Shown here: positions 43,439 through 55,591 of the stretch, one piece after another
How positions within the stretch are numbered: position 1 is the first letter of the stretch
Layout: each line of letters opens with the position of its first letter
NCBI GenBank assembly: GCA_007694165.1
Contig: RECE01000245.1
Span: 19,592 to 83,591, forward strand
Source of the DNA: Bacteroidota bacterium
Lineage (GTDB): Bacteria > Bacteroidota > Bacteroidia > Bacteroidales > UBA7960
Direction: 5' to 3'
Length of the DNA: 64,000 nt
Notes under the pieces: model-generated
Told to the model about the DNA's origin: nothing
Seen by the model: only the letters and a program-made list of their open reading frames with translations
Databases searched by the model: none
Made by a program: the position numbers and the translations under genes

Positions 43439-45631
43439 TTATTGCATAACCACTTTCCGTGTTTTGCTTCCCGTATCCCAGGATACTTTTACAAAATACA
43501 ATCCTTTGCTTTCATTGCTCATATCAACTGTAAACTGCTGGTCCCAGTATTCTGCCAGCACAGTATCGTGGTAAACCCGCTGGCCGGTAATGCTGAAAAC
43601 TTCAATGCTGACCGGTCCGGTTGTTGGGGTCATAACCAAATTGAAACGGTTTTGTGCAGGATTGGGGAATATGTCAAATACAAACTGGTTTTGCCAGTCA
43701 GAAACGGATGTTGTGGATTCACTGAATACAGCTTTGGCAATCATATTTGTATTCATGGTAACATCAATTTCTGCCTGATCATAGTTCATAACTTCACCTG
43801 AAGTAATTTGCCACTCTTCAAATTTCCAGCCTGTTGCCGGTTGAGCCGAAAGTGTAATTTCTGAACCTTCTTCATAGCTGTAAACACCCGGAGCAGGTAA
43901 GGTTTGGCCTTCTCCCGCCACAGAAATGGTGAGCTGATAGGTTTGTGCTTCAGTAATCAGGATATATGCATCCCTTACCAGTTCTTCTCCATCAATGGAA
44001 AGCGTAACGGTTTTATGACCCGGGGTGTTATAGACCACTGTAATGTCTTCAATACCGGAGGCTGTTTCCGGGTTGGCTCCTTCACCAAAATTCCACACTG
44101 CTTCACTAAAATCATCAGTTTCCAGGCAGCCAAGATAATGAAAAGTGATCTCTTCTTCCAAACCGGCTACGGTTTGGCTGGCATTGAAATTTACTGCTTC
44201 ACCTCCCAGTTCAAAGGTCCAGGGACCTGAAGCTCCCGGAAAAGGCTTGGTAATGGTTTTATTGGGGTTGGTCGCGCTGATATAATACTGAACTGTGGCA
44301 TTGCATACCTGTGCAGGGATTTGTGCAGAATACTTATCCCCATTCTGAGTCATTTCAATTTCACTGAATTCGCCCTGGGTGCCGGTCCTGTAAAAAACAC
44401 TGGCAGAGGTTAATCCGGTTACATTTTTGATGGTAGCTTCCACCTGGTAGTTTTGGTAATAATTGTCTATTTCACGAATGGTGGCATGAGAAATAAAGAT
44501 AGGATCGGTGGCTGCAATTTCTCGTGTTATGCAATGAATAGCACCACTGGCACTGATTACATTATCCATATCAATTCCCAGAATTTCGTATCCGGGCATG
44601 GCTTGCTGATAAATTTGCAGTGCTTGCTGGTTGAGGGCTGAATTGTAATAATTGGGAACCAGCACCAGATCGTTGATGATTATGGAGTTGGTGAAAGTAC
44701 GGTAGTGAGCGTTGGGAGGGTAGTTACCGCTGGGGCTGGGAACCATAGGGATTCGTACTACCTGGTATTCTCTGTCATAGCAGGTTGGATGATTGGTTAA
44801 CAGGTAATTGAGGTTGTATTCAATATGGGGCCCATCGGATACACCCGAAGGGAATTCAGCAACAAGCAGGGTTTCTTCATCCAGCAACTTCATGTGCATA
44901 TCCAGGTGACTGATGAGGTCATAGGGAAGTTCATTCATTTTAATGTAGCGGTCTATCCCTTTAAAGCTATACATGATATTGTCGATCTGGGTTTCTGTGA
45001 GGCTTGCGTTTTCAGTCAGAATAAGCTTTGAAGAGAAAGCAGCACCGTGCCCATCTGTCATAAAGTTACCCCCTGTGGCTATCAGACGATTCGGATTATT
45101 GGTCATTTGAAAAACCGGGATGTCAAGATAGTTGGACATGTTTACCGGAATCATGTTGTCTGCAGGACGGGGGCGGTTGTAAACCCAGTCAACAAAAGCC
45201 AGTTCATCTGTTCCGTTGAGATAGATGCTCTGCGGTCCATAATCTCTCACCCAAACGGAATTGGAGTTTAACTGAACAATGGTAACATTGTCCATGGAAA
45301 CACCACCCTGATTGAGAAATGATTGCACACTGGAAGGATTGTTGGATATTATATAAACCGGTACGCGAAGTTTTGCATGTCTTACAATTTCACGCAACTC
45401 TGTTGAATAAGCCTGCCACGTAACTATGAGCCCTCCTGCCTCTTCAAATTCAGCAGGGGTGCGGGGTGGAACAGCCGGTGGCTGCGTACTTTTTTCTTCG
45501 GATTCAAGATTTTGAAGGTAGTCCTCATAAATGGTCTTTTCAAATTCGGTCATGGTTTTTGGAAGATGGCCCTGACCAAAAGCAGCTATTCCCAACAGGA
45601 ATAACAAAAGAGTAGTTTGGATGGATTTCAT
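43439..45631 (-). CDS. Peptidylarginine deiminase-like enzyme (PF04371 type) with T9SS sorting domain
   Basis: Secreted hydrolase of 730 residues from the ATG at 45631, which gives a signal peptide ending AAFGQ; the longer listed ORF has no plausible leader. Residues about 50-410 form a guanidino-group-modifying domain with expected catalytic residues: D130 in WVRDYGP, H242 and D244 in SHLDMHMK, N315 in TFTNSIII and the nucleophile C367 in GAIHCITR. Ig-like and bacterial repeat-like modules follow, then a T9SS type A tail (DIFPNPAQNRFNL ... SKGLYFVKVSW). The layout recalls Porphyromonas gingivalis PPAD, which citrullinates C-terminal arginines. Agmatine or free arginine as substrate is the alternative. 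A terminator follows. Confidence 0.88.
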   Translation of the reverse strand: MKSIQTTLLLFLLGIAAFGQGHLPKTMTEFEKTIYEDYLQNLESEEKSTQPPAVPPRTPAEFEEAGGLIVTWQAYSTELREIVRHAKLRVPVYIISNNPSSVQSFLNQGGVSMDNVTIVQLNSNSVWVRDYGPQSIYLNGTDELAFVDWVYNRPRPADNMIPVNMSNYLDIPVFQMTNNPNRLIATGGNFMTDGHGAAFSSKLILTENASLTETQIDNIMYSFKGIDRYIKMNELPYDLISHLDMHMKLLDEETLLVAEFPSGVSDGPHIEYNLNYLLTNHPTCYDREYQVVRIPMVPSPSGNYPPNAHYRTFTNSIIINDLVLVPNYYNSALNQQALQIYQQAMPGYEILGIDMDNVISASGAIHCITREIAATDPIFISHATIREIDNYYQNYQVEATIKNVTGLTSASVFYRTGTQGEFSEIEMTQNGDKYSAQIPAQVCNATVQYYISATNPNKTITKPFPGASGPWTFELGGEAVNFNASQTVAGLEEEITFHYLGCLETDDFSEAVWNFGEGANPETASGIEDITVVYNTPGHKTVTLSIDGEELVRDAYILITEAQTYQLTISVAGEGQTLPAPGVYSYEEGSEITLSAQPATGWKFEEWQITSGEVMNYDQAEIDVTMNTNMIAKAVFSESTTSVSDWQNQFVFDIFPNPAQNRFNLVMTPTTGPVSIEVFSITGQRVYHDTVLAEYWDQQFTVDMSNESKGLYFVKVSWDTGSKTRKVVMQ

Positions 45632-46116
45632 AAATGGGTAAAGTTTTTTAATCGGAAAGTGGTTTGTAAGTTTTGACTTATATGTAATAGAATTTAGGTT
45701 AAAGGCTTTGAAACAGAAAAGAATCTGCAATTTGAAGTTAAATAAGTTTTCTCCGGATACAGGCAAAGATAAAATATTATTTCCTTTAATACGTAAACGA
45801 TCTTTAAAATTGATTTGTTTGATCCTGCAAAGAATACATAGAAATTTTCATTGTCAACCTTTTGCTTATAGAGTTTATGCAATTTAATTCATGTGGTAAA
45901 TACTTAATTAGTAATCCGTGAAAGTGGCAAATCAAATAAGGATATACCCGAATTGATTAATTAGAAAATCAGCTGTAATTTTCGACAAGTTATGGATTAC
46001 TTACGACGACTTTGTATTTGCCTGAAAGTTAACATCTAAGAGCATGTAAATTCAGGACTAACTGCATGTAAATATCTATAATTAACACTGCAATCAATAT
46101 ATCAAACAACTTGCGA
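45632..46116. other. Long divergent intergenic region with a short direct repeat
   Basis: A/T-rich gap of 485 bases between the deiminase and the beta-helix protein genes. No convincing ORF. GCATGTAAAT occurs at 46042 and again at 46064, exactly 22 bp apart (about two helical turns) and 44-75 bases before the downstream ATG, which could be an operator pair. Confidence 0.45.
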
Positions 46117-47163
46117 ATGAAAAAAACTTTACTTTTTATACTTTTTCTGATTTCTTTCCATCACCTGTCTTTTGGGGCTTTTCACGTAGTTTCCAATCAA
46201 AATGGGACTGAAAGAGATTTTCGGAGTATACAATCGGCCATTGAACAAGCAGCACCCTATGATACTATTTTTGTGAAAGGTTCTCCCGTGAATTACGGAA
46301 ATGTATTGCTGGAGAAACCCCTGGTATTAATAGGAGAGGGGTTTTCTGATGAGTTTTATGTGGGGCATACTGCCAAAATTACCCGGATACTATTCACAGC
46401 CAATCCTTACCGGCGTACCATATCTTCAGGAAGTGTCATTATGGGTTTTGAATTTCCCTATTTCCCGGGGCAGCGACCCAATATCATTACCGTTGCCAAT
46501 GAGCGAATGAATATTGAAAATATTACCCTTGAGCGAAATTGGTTGTGGTTTGTAGAAGTTGTTGGCAATGCAGAAAACTGGGTTTTTCGCAACAATATTA
46601 TCAGAGGATGGATAAAAGGGGGAAGCACAGGTGGAAATGAAACCCAGGGGGCATCAGGCTTTGTATTGCAAAACAATATTATAAATTCGCTGATGGGATT
46701 CCACCGGGGAGAAGTTTATATTGAGAATAATGTGATACTGGGCAGGTTAAAAGATATCAGTGGAGCTGTTGTACAAAACAATATTTTTACCCGGGAAGAA
46801 TACATTATGGAGGAAGTCTATGGCAGCAGATTTGAAAATAATGTAGCATCAGCAAACCTTATTGGCATTGAACAGTGTTATGGAAATCCTTCCGGTTTTG
46901 AATCAACCTACCTTTGTGAAGGAGCAAACAATACAGGTAAGGGCAACCGGGTAGGGGTAGATCCGGAGTTTGTTATGTGGCCGGGAGACGATATTATGGG
47001 AGGAACTGCTTTTAAACTTTCAGAAAGCTCTCCGGGACGCGGCAACAGGACCAACGGCAATCAGGCAGGAATCTTTGGTGGCAAGTATCCTTTTCCTGCC
47101 AGTGTCTTCAAAAACCCGGAAATAGATGATCCTTTTCCCTCTTTTGTAACAAGTATTTATTAG
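46117..47163 (+). CDS. Secreted right-handed beta-helix protein
   Basis: Exported protein of 348 residues. The listed TTG start is 6 bases upstream; the ATG at 46117 gives MKKTLLFILFLISFHHLSFGAF, a good signal peptide. The mature part begins HVVSNQNGTERDFRSIQSAIEQAAPYDTIFV in the manner of pectin-lyase-fold proteins and continues with ladder segments (WVFRNNIIRGW, FVLQNNIINSLMG, VYIENNVILG, VVQNNIF). Such folds are found in polysaccharide lyases and surface adhesins, but no catalytic motif is seen. It has no T9SS tail, so it may stay in the periplasm. Function unknown. Confidence 0.75.
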   Translation: MKKTLLFILFLISFHHLSFGAFHVVSNQNGTERDFRSIQSAIEQAAPYDTIFVKGSPVNYGNVLLEKPLVLIGEGFSDEFYVGHTAKITRILFTANPYRRTISSGSVIMGFEFPYFPGQRPNIITVANERMNIENITLERNWLWFVEVVGNAENWVFRNNIIRGWIKGGSTGGNETQGASGFVLQNNIINSLMGFHRGEVYIENNVILGRLKDISGAVVQNNIFTREEYIMEEVYGSRFENNVASANLIGIEQCYGNPSGFESTYLCEGANNTGKGNRVGVDPEFVMWPGDDIMGGTAFKLSESSPGRGNRTNGNQAGIFGGKYPFPASVFKNPEIDDPFPSFVTSIY

Positions 47164-47239
47164 CTCAGGCCCTCTTTCTTTGTGCCCTTGATTGGTTGTT
47201 AATGATTGCAAGCATGGAGACGATGGCGAGGGTTTACCA

Positions 47240-48607
47240 TCAGAACACAATCCTTTTCCCTGTTCTTTTGTTGCGCAGAAAACCAGAAATTATCTGTCTT
47301 GTGTCCCGGTTATCCTCTGCCGGAGAGAGCAAAATCTTAAAATCATCAGCATTTGCAAGGGGGTGATCGTTTTGGGCGTAACCATAGCCCATGTATTTTC
47401 CATTTTCAATCATAATGAATGAGGTTTCCGACGCTGTGCGTCCGTGGTCAAGAACAATCAGGTTGTCTTTCATAAAGCCTGCAAATTCAATGGCTTCCTG
47501 CGACCTTGTATTGTAGCTTTCGGGCCCTTCCTCTCCTACGCATGCTCCTTTGCATTGTTTAATAGCATACTGAAAGCAGGCCGATTTGGTTGCATACAAT
47601 CCTGTCAGGTTCTGGCAAAGATTGAATTTCTCGGTAAGATTAAACAAAAACTCCTTGCCCTTGTCAAGCGACGCAAAACTTGTGTGGGAAACAGCCCCGT
47701 TGTTGGTTTTATCAACCTTCAGGCACAGGTATCCATTTTCATCTTTATAGCTAAACAAACCATAATTGAAAAGACATCTTTTCTGACTCCTGTTGTAAAA
47801 CGGCTGATGGTGCTTAATCTCCTCCGATTCGCGTAAAAGGGCCAGAAGCTCACTCCCGGTAATTTCAAACTCTATTCCGCCTACCTTTTGCACCATTTCA
47901 AGGGCTCGCTTTGTCCGGGCTCCACTCAGGTGGGTCAAAACTCTTTTCTTTATGTCCTTGCTTTTTCCTATATACAGAACCTTGCCCTCCTCGTCCATGA
48001 GATAATAGATACCCGTTTTTGAGGGCAGCTGTTCTATCATCTGTTTGGTAATGACCGGGTTGACAGGATTGTTGTTAAACTTCATATCAAGTGTTTCACT
48101 AAACACACCGGTAGGATTTTGCTGTACCAGTAGCTCAAAAAGTTTTACAGTAGCCATGGCGTCACCTTTGGCCCGGTGCCTGTCCTCTATTTGTATGTCA
48201 AGTTCCTGGCAAAGCTTGCCAAGGCTGTAGGACTTTTTTCCCGGAATGATCTTCCTGCTGAGTTTCACCGTACATAAACTTTCGCGCTGGTAAAAGTACC
48301 CCAGGTTTTTAAACTCTGTTTTTAAAAAATTGTAATCAAAACTTGCATTGTGGGCTACAAAAATGGTGTTTTCGGTAACTTCTACAATACTTTTGGCGAT
48401 CTCGTAAAATTTGGGAGCCCTGGCCACCATCTCGTCGGTAATGCCTGTCATACGGGAGATGAAATAGGGAATTTTGCGCTCAGGGTTAATCAGTGAATGA
48501 AATTCTTTCACAACTTTTCTTCCATCATGCACAAATATTGCTATTTCGGTAATTTTGTCCCGGTAAGGGTTGCCTCCCGTTGTTTCTATGTCGATTATGG
48601 AATACAT
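47240..48607 (-). CDS. DEDDh exonuclease fused to GIY-YIG nuclease (UvrC/Cho-like)
   Basis: DNA repair-type nuclease of 455 residues. Residues 1-165 are a DnaQ-like 3'-5' exonuclease: DIETTG (ExoI), HNASFDYNFL (ExoII) and HRAKGDAMAT (ExoIII, DEDDh type). Residues about 195-275 are a GIY-YIG endonuclease (KTGIYYLM ... VLYIGKSKDIKKRVLTHL) like the N-terminal half of UvrC. The rest resembles the UvrC/Cho region, with a Cys cluster (ACFQYAIKQCKGACVG). This fusion is known in Bacteroidota and other phyla and is thought to act in excision repair or DNA degradation; its substrate is not established here. Monocistronic. Confidence 0.9.
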   Translation of the reverse strand: MYSIIDIETTGGNPYRDKITEIAIFVHDGRKVVKEFHSLINPERKIPYFISRMTGITDEMVARAPKFYEIAKSIVEVTENTIFVAHNASFDYNFLKTEFKNLGYFYQRESLCTVKLSRKIIPGKKSYSLGKLCQELDIQIEDRHRAKGDAMATVKLFELLVQQNPTGVFSETLDMKFNNNPVNPVITKQMIEQLPSKTGIYYLMDEEGKVLYIGKSKDIKKRVLTHLSGARTKRALEMVQKVGGIEFEITGSELLALLRESEEIKHHQPFYNRSQKRCLFNYGLFSYKDENGYLCLKVDKTNNGAVSHTSFASLDKGKEFLFNLTEKFNLCQNLTGLYATKSACFQYAIKQCKGACVGEEGPESYNTRSQEAIEFAGFMKDNLIVLDHGRTASETSFIMIENGKYMGYGYAQNDHPLANADDFKILLSPAEDNRDTRQIISGFLRNKRTGKRIVF

Positions 48608-48831
48608 TTTCTCGATTCTCGGGTATAAAGTCTGATTGCGTATTACTTTTGCTACAGCAGCAATGCTGAATGCCTGTTATAATTTAAATCCCTGAAGGGT
48701 ATGAGGCAAAAGTAAAGTTTTCATTTTTAAAGTGAGAGAAAAAATCCTTTTCCCAATAAAAAAAAGTGTTAGCCATTGGTGAAATGATTTAACTTTATCA
48801 TTTTAAATCCATACCCATTAATCCTATTATC

Positions 48832-50145
48832 ATGAGACGTATTTTTACCCTTGTGCTGCTGAGTTCCCTTATCGGTAATCCTGTGTTTTCGGCACCCGAC
48901 AGCTTATCCGTTGCTCCAGTGAAAACAGGCTGGACCTTTGGCGCACTTCCTGCCGTGGCGTTTAACAGTGACGAAGGCTTTCGCTACGGAGCACTGGCCA
49001 ACTTTTTTTACTATGGAGATGGCAGCACTTTTCCCAATTATATGCATTCTCTTTATTTTGAGTGGTCGCGCACAACCAAAGGAAACGGACTCAACAACTT
49101 TTTCTATGATTCGCCTTTCCTCATTCCCGATACCCGCACTACGTTCGATTTGATGTATCTGACCGAGCAGGCCCTTGATTTTTATGGATTCAATGGCTAT
49201 GAAGCCAGTTATGACAGAGATTTGGAAGATCAGGATATGGACGGTGGTTCGCGTATGTTTTACCGATACGACCGCAAACTACTGCGTATTACTGCTGATT
49301 TTCAAAGACGTTTCATGCACGATGACTGGAAATGGCTCGGGGGAGCAGGTTTTTTTGGTGTGAAAGTGGGTACAGTAGATTTTGAGACCATCAACAAAGG
49401 GCAATCTGAAGAGGATCGTGCCCTGGAGGTGGAAACATTGTATGATAAGTATGTAGAAGCAGAAATAATTCCGCAAGCCATCAGTGACGGGGGAAATACA
49501 GTTTATCTCAAAGGGGGACTCATACACGATACACGCGATCAGCTCGCCAACCCCATGAAGGGTATGTGGACTGAGGGTATCTTAATTGGCGCTCCCGGAT
49601 TTCTGGGCAATGGTGATTTTGGCTATCTGCAGGGGATATTTATCCACAGGCATTATTTTACCCTGGTGCCCGAAAGACTTTCTGTTGCCAATCGTTTGGG
49701 ATACCAGGGGGTAATTGCCGGAGATATGCCTTTTTATATGCAACCATTTATATTTAGCTCTTATAAAACCTATGATGGTTTTGGAGGTGCAAAAACCGTA
49801 AGAGGAGTAAAAAGGAATCGTATTATGGGCGATGGGATTGCTTACGGAAATTTTGAGCTTCGCTATAAGGCGGTCCGTTTTAATATAAAAACTCAGAACT
49901 TTTATATTTCCACCAGTGCTTTTGCCGATGTGGCCATGGTGACTCAAAAATACAAAATCAATTACAATGATCCCATGGTACAGAACCTGGTTACAGAAAA
50001 AGACATGCGCCCTCACTGGGGCACAGGTCTTGGTCTGCATATTGTAATGAACCAGAATTTTGTCGTTGCTGTCAATTATGGTATCGCTCTCGACAAACAG
50101 GATGGAGATGGCGGTGTCTACATTGGTTTGAACTTCCTTTACTGA
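48832..50145 (+). CDS. BamA/TamA-like outer membrane beta-barrel (DUF5982-like)
   Basis: Outer membrane protein of 437 residues with a signal peptide (IGNPVFSAP). The mature protein starts GWTFGALPAVAFNSDEGFRYGALANFFYYGDG, the opening strands of the surface antigen D15-type barrel, and ends GGVYIGLNFLY. The VRGVKRNRIMGDG segment resembles the conserved (V/I)RG-F/Y loop-6 motif of Omp85 barrels. There are no POTRA domains, so this is a short barrel-only member. A role in lipid or protein insertion is possible but unproven. An inverted repeat follows the stop. Confidence 0.82.
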   Translation: MRRIFTLVLLSSLIGNPVFSAPDSLSVAPVKTGWTFGALPAVAFNSDEGFRYGALANFFYYGDGSTFPNYMHSLYFEWSRTTKGNGLNNFFYDSPFLIPDTRTTFDLMYLTEQALDFYGFNGYEASYDRDLEDQDMDGGSRMFYRYDRKLLRITADFQRRFMHDDWKWLGGAGFFGVKVGTVDFETINKGQSEEDRALEVETLYDKYVEAEIIPQAISDGGNTVYLKGGLIHDTRDQLANPMKGMWTEGILIGAPGFLGNGDFGYLQGIFIHRHYFTLVPERLSVANRLGYQGVIAGDMPFYMQPFIFSSYKTYDGFGGAKTVRGVKRNRIMGDGIAYGNFELRYKAVRFNIKTQNFYISTSAFADVAMVTQKYKINYNDPMVQNLVTEKDMRPHWGTGLGLHIVMNQNFVVAVNYGIALDKQDGDGGVYIGLNFLY

Positions 50146-50172
50146 TACGATTTACATCAGGATCTCAGCTTG

Positions 50173-50212
50173 CCGGGCAAAGTATAACCAATTAAAGTTA
50201 AACTTTGCCCGG
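50173..50212 (+). terminator. Probable terminator hairpin
   Basis: An 11-bp perfect stem CCGGGCAAAGT / ACTTTGCCCGG is extended inward by TAAC/GTTA after one mismatch, 28 bases after the BamA-like gene. The T-rich tract TTCCGTATTTTT follows within 5 bases. Confidence 0.55.
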
Positions 50213-50334
50213 TTCCGTATTTTTGCGCAGTTCCCTTTCGAAGGATTTTTCTATTTTAGCCCTCCAAATACCACGGATAACAAAGGGACGTGAGATTTGC
50301 CAGTATATTTTGAATTCAACCGGTTAACCCAACA

Positions 50335-52773
50335 ATGTATAAGTATAACTTAGTTGCCTTTTTTCTGATTATCATATTTTGCCAGGGTCTGAATGCGAGC
50401 ACCAAGCGGAGCATTCAACAAGCTTTTACTCAGAGAACCGAACAAGCTCCACAGATTGACGGGATACTCGAACCTGAAATATGGGGCATGGCAGAAGTAA
50501 TTGAAGATTTTGTTCAGTTCGATCCTGTTTATTCCGGTCTGCCTTCACAGCGAACCATCGTTCGGATTCTTTACGATGACAAGGCCATATATATCGGAGC
50601 CATGTTGTATGACTCAAGCCCCGATAGCATTCTGAAGCAACTGGGCCAGAGAAATGCAAGTTTGAATGCCGATGCTTTTGGAATCAGACTGGATACATAC
50701 AACAATCAACTTGATGCTTACACGTTTGAAGTTTCTGCCTCGGGTGTACAAAGAGACTTTCGCCGACAAGACAATACTTATGATGGCGTATGGGATAGTG
50801 CAGTGAAAATTCATGATGAAGGCTGGACTGTCGAGATGAGAATTCCCTATTCTGCGTTGCGCTTTCCGACATCAGAATGCCAGACCTGGGGAATGCAACT
50901 GTATCGCAATATCAGAAGACATCGAGAGATGAATCATTGGGCTATCGAAGAAAGAAATGTATCCAACAACCTGGTATATTGGGGACAACTTGCCGGAATC
51001 TGCAATATTCAGGCACCCCTGCGACTGTCGCTGGTTCCTTATTTATCAATGGGCTCCAGTCATTACCCGCACGGACTGGAGGGGGTAAATAATGTGTCCG
51101 GTTCTTTTGGCGGAGGAATGGATTTACATTACGGGATCAATGAAAGTTTTAGTTTTGATATGACTCTGATGCCTGACTTTAGCCAGGTGCCTTCTGATAA
51201 CCAGGTAAAGAATCTTTCTGCTTTTGAAACTGTACATGGCGAACAACGTCCGTTTTTCCAGGAAGGTATGGATTTATTTAATCGTGGTGGATTGTTTTAC
51301 TCACGGCGCATTGGAGGCAGGCCTGCCAAACATTCTCAGGTGTATTCTCAGCTTGGAGATGGCGAACAATTGTTGGACAATCCTGATCAGGCCAGGCTGA
51401 TCAATGCCTTTAAGCTGAGTGGAAGAACCATCAATGGATTGGGTATTGGCGTTTTTAATGCCGTTACTGACAATACCTATGCTCAGATAGAAAGCATAGA
51501 TGGATTTCAGCGGAAAATTCAAACAGGGCCTACAACCAACTATAATATCATGGTTTTTGACCAGGCACTGTCCAATAATTCATCTGTGTATATTATTAAC
51601 ACCAATGTATTAAGATCGGGCGAATTTCGTCATGCCAATGTTACCGGAGCCGGAGCCACCATGGTAGATGATTCCAATACATGGCAATTATCAGTATCAG
51701 GAGCTTTCAATCAATTGTATCTGAAAACCGGATCGGCAGATAATGAATATAATGTGGAGATAGGTAGCCGGTACAATGCTTCTGTAGCCAAAACAAGAGG
51801 TAACTTTCAGTTTCAACTACTCCGGGCTGCTATCAATCCCGATTTCAATGACAATGATATGGGAGTAACCCATCGCAACAATGAAATAACCGATCGTACC
51901 GATTTTCATTACAATATTTATGAGCCCTTCTGGCAATTGAGAAATTTTCGCAACAGGTTCAGGGTGCAAAACCAGGCCCGTTACAATGCCTATGGGATCG
52001 AGAATACTTATGTTGAATACACCAGCAATGCGACCACCCTTGAATACACCTATGTATACCAGGGGGTATTTTTCCATCCTACAGACCGCATAGACTATTA
52101 TGAACCCCGAACACAGGGCAGGTCATTTGTGAGGCCAAAAGGGCTGGGAGGATGGGCCGGAATCTCTTCTGATTACAGAAAGCCCTTTGCTCTGGACTTA
52201 CAGGTTAATTATAGTCAGTTGCCGGCGTTTAATACAACAAATATGGCTTACCAGATTTCTCCACGTTACCGTTTCAACGATCAGTTTTCTTTTGTAAACT
52301 CATTGCGGTTAAACTTCAATCAAAATGATGTAGGGTTTGCAGGACGTTCAGAAGAGAAAATAGTATTTGGAAACCGTGATGTAACCACTGTAGAGAATGT
52401 ATTTTCCAGCGATTATATTGTTAGAAACGACATGTATTTTAGTTTGCGTTTGAGGCAATACTGGTCAAAAGGGGAGTATGCCAATTTTTATACCTTGCAG
52501 CATGACGGCAAGCTTAGCGCGCAGACCTACGATTTTGCCAGCAACCGCGACTTTAACTTTAACTCATTCAATATCGACCTGGTTTTTACCTGGCTCTTTG
52601 CGCCGGGTTCCAGTCTTAATGTTGTATGGAAAAATGCGATTCTTCATGAGCAAAGAGGTATAGTTCAGAATTATTTTGATAATTTTGGGCTTTTACTGGA
52701 TTCTCCCCAATACAACAGTTTATCGTTGAAAGTTTTGTATTATCTCGATTACCAGCAGTTGAGGGGAGCTTAA
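50335..52773 (+). CDS. DUF5916 protein with CBM9-like N-terminal domain
   Basis: Secreted or outer-membrane protein of 812 residues. After a signal peptide (FFLIIIFCQGLNAS) comes a carbohydrate-binding family 9-like domain: QAPQIDGILEPEIWGMAEVI, YDDKAIYIGAMLYDS, then WTVEMRIPYSALRF. The rest is the DUF5916 region, with SLVPYLSMG, DMTLMPDFSQVPSDN and ERPFFQEG-like QRPFFQEGMDLF, ending in many alternating-residue strands that look like a beta-barrel. Often annotated as a hydrolase on weak grounds; no catalytic residues are obvious. Only 12 bases separate it from lolD, so the two are likely co-transcribed. Confidence 0.87.
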   Translation: MYKYNLVAFFLIIIFCQGLNASTKRSIQQAFTQRTEQAPQIDGILEPEIWGMAEVIEDFVQFDPVYSGLPSQRTIVRILYDDKAIYIGAMLYDSSPDSILKQLGQRNASLNADAFGIRLDTYNNQLDAYTFEVSASGVQRDFRRQDNTYDGVWDSAVKIHDEGWTVEMRIPYSALRFPTSECQTWGMQLYRNIRRHREMNHWAIEERNVSNNLVYWGQLAGICNIQAPLRLSLVPYLSMGSSHYPHGLEGVNNVSGSFGGGMDLHYGINESFSFDMTLMPDFSQVPSDNQVKNLSAFETVHGEQRPFFQEGMDLFNRGGLFYSRRIGGRPAKHSQVYSQLGDGEQLLDNPDQARLINAFKLSGRTINGLGIGVFNAVTDNTYAQIESIDGFQRKIQTGPTTNYNIMVFDQALSNNSSVYIINTNVLRSGEFRHANVTGAGATMVDDSNTWQLSVSGAFNQLYLKTGSADNEYNVEIGSRYNASVAKTRGNFQFQLLRAAINPDFNDNDMGVTHRNNEITDRTDFHYNIYEPFWQLRNFRNRFRVQNQARYNAYGIENTYVEYTSNATTLEYTYVYQGVFFHPTDRIDYYEPRTQGRSFVRPKGLGGWAGISSDYRKPFALDLQVNYSQLPAFNTTNMAYQISPRYRFNDQFSFVNSLRLNFNQNDVGFAGRSEEKIVFGNRDVTTVENVFSSDYIVRNDMYFSLRLRQYWSKGEYANFYTLQHDGKLSAQTYDFASNRDFNFNSFNIDLVFTWLFAPGSSLNVVWKNAILHEQRGIVQNYFDNFGLLLDSPQYNSLSLKVLYYLDYQQLRGA

Positions 52774-52785
52774 TTGACAAAATAT

Positions 52786-55486
<2,701 letters not shown>

Positions 55487-55536
55487 TTACTACTGTGAAT
55501 AATAGAGAATAAAAAAAATCAGGGCATAAAAGTACA

Positions 55537-55566
55537 AAAAGCCGGCGTTGAAAAACACCGGCTTTT
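55537..55566 (-). terminator. Rho-independent terminator after the tandem UspA gene
   Basis: A 13-bp stem AAAAGCCGGCGTT / AACACCGGCTTTT with one G-T pair and a GAAA tetraloop, followed on the minus strand by a T-rich tract. It lies between the stop of the UspA gene and the start of ligA. Confidence 0.85.
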
Positions 55567-55591
55567 GGAAAAAATGTTTTGGGGTCGTGTT

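Noticed and set aside
45694-45882. 62-residue minus-strand ORF in the gap upstream of the deiminase gene
   Set aside because: It overlaps the region just upstream of the chosen deiminase start, has a low-complexity hydrophobic translation and no supporting context.
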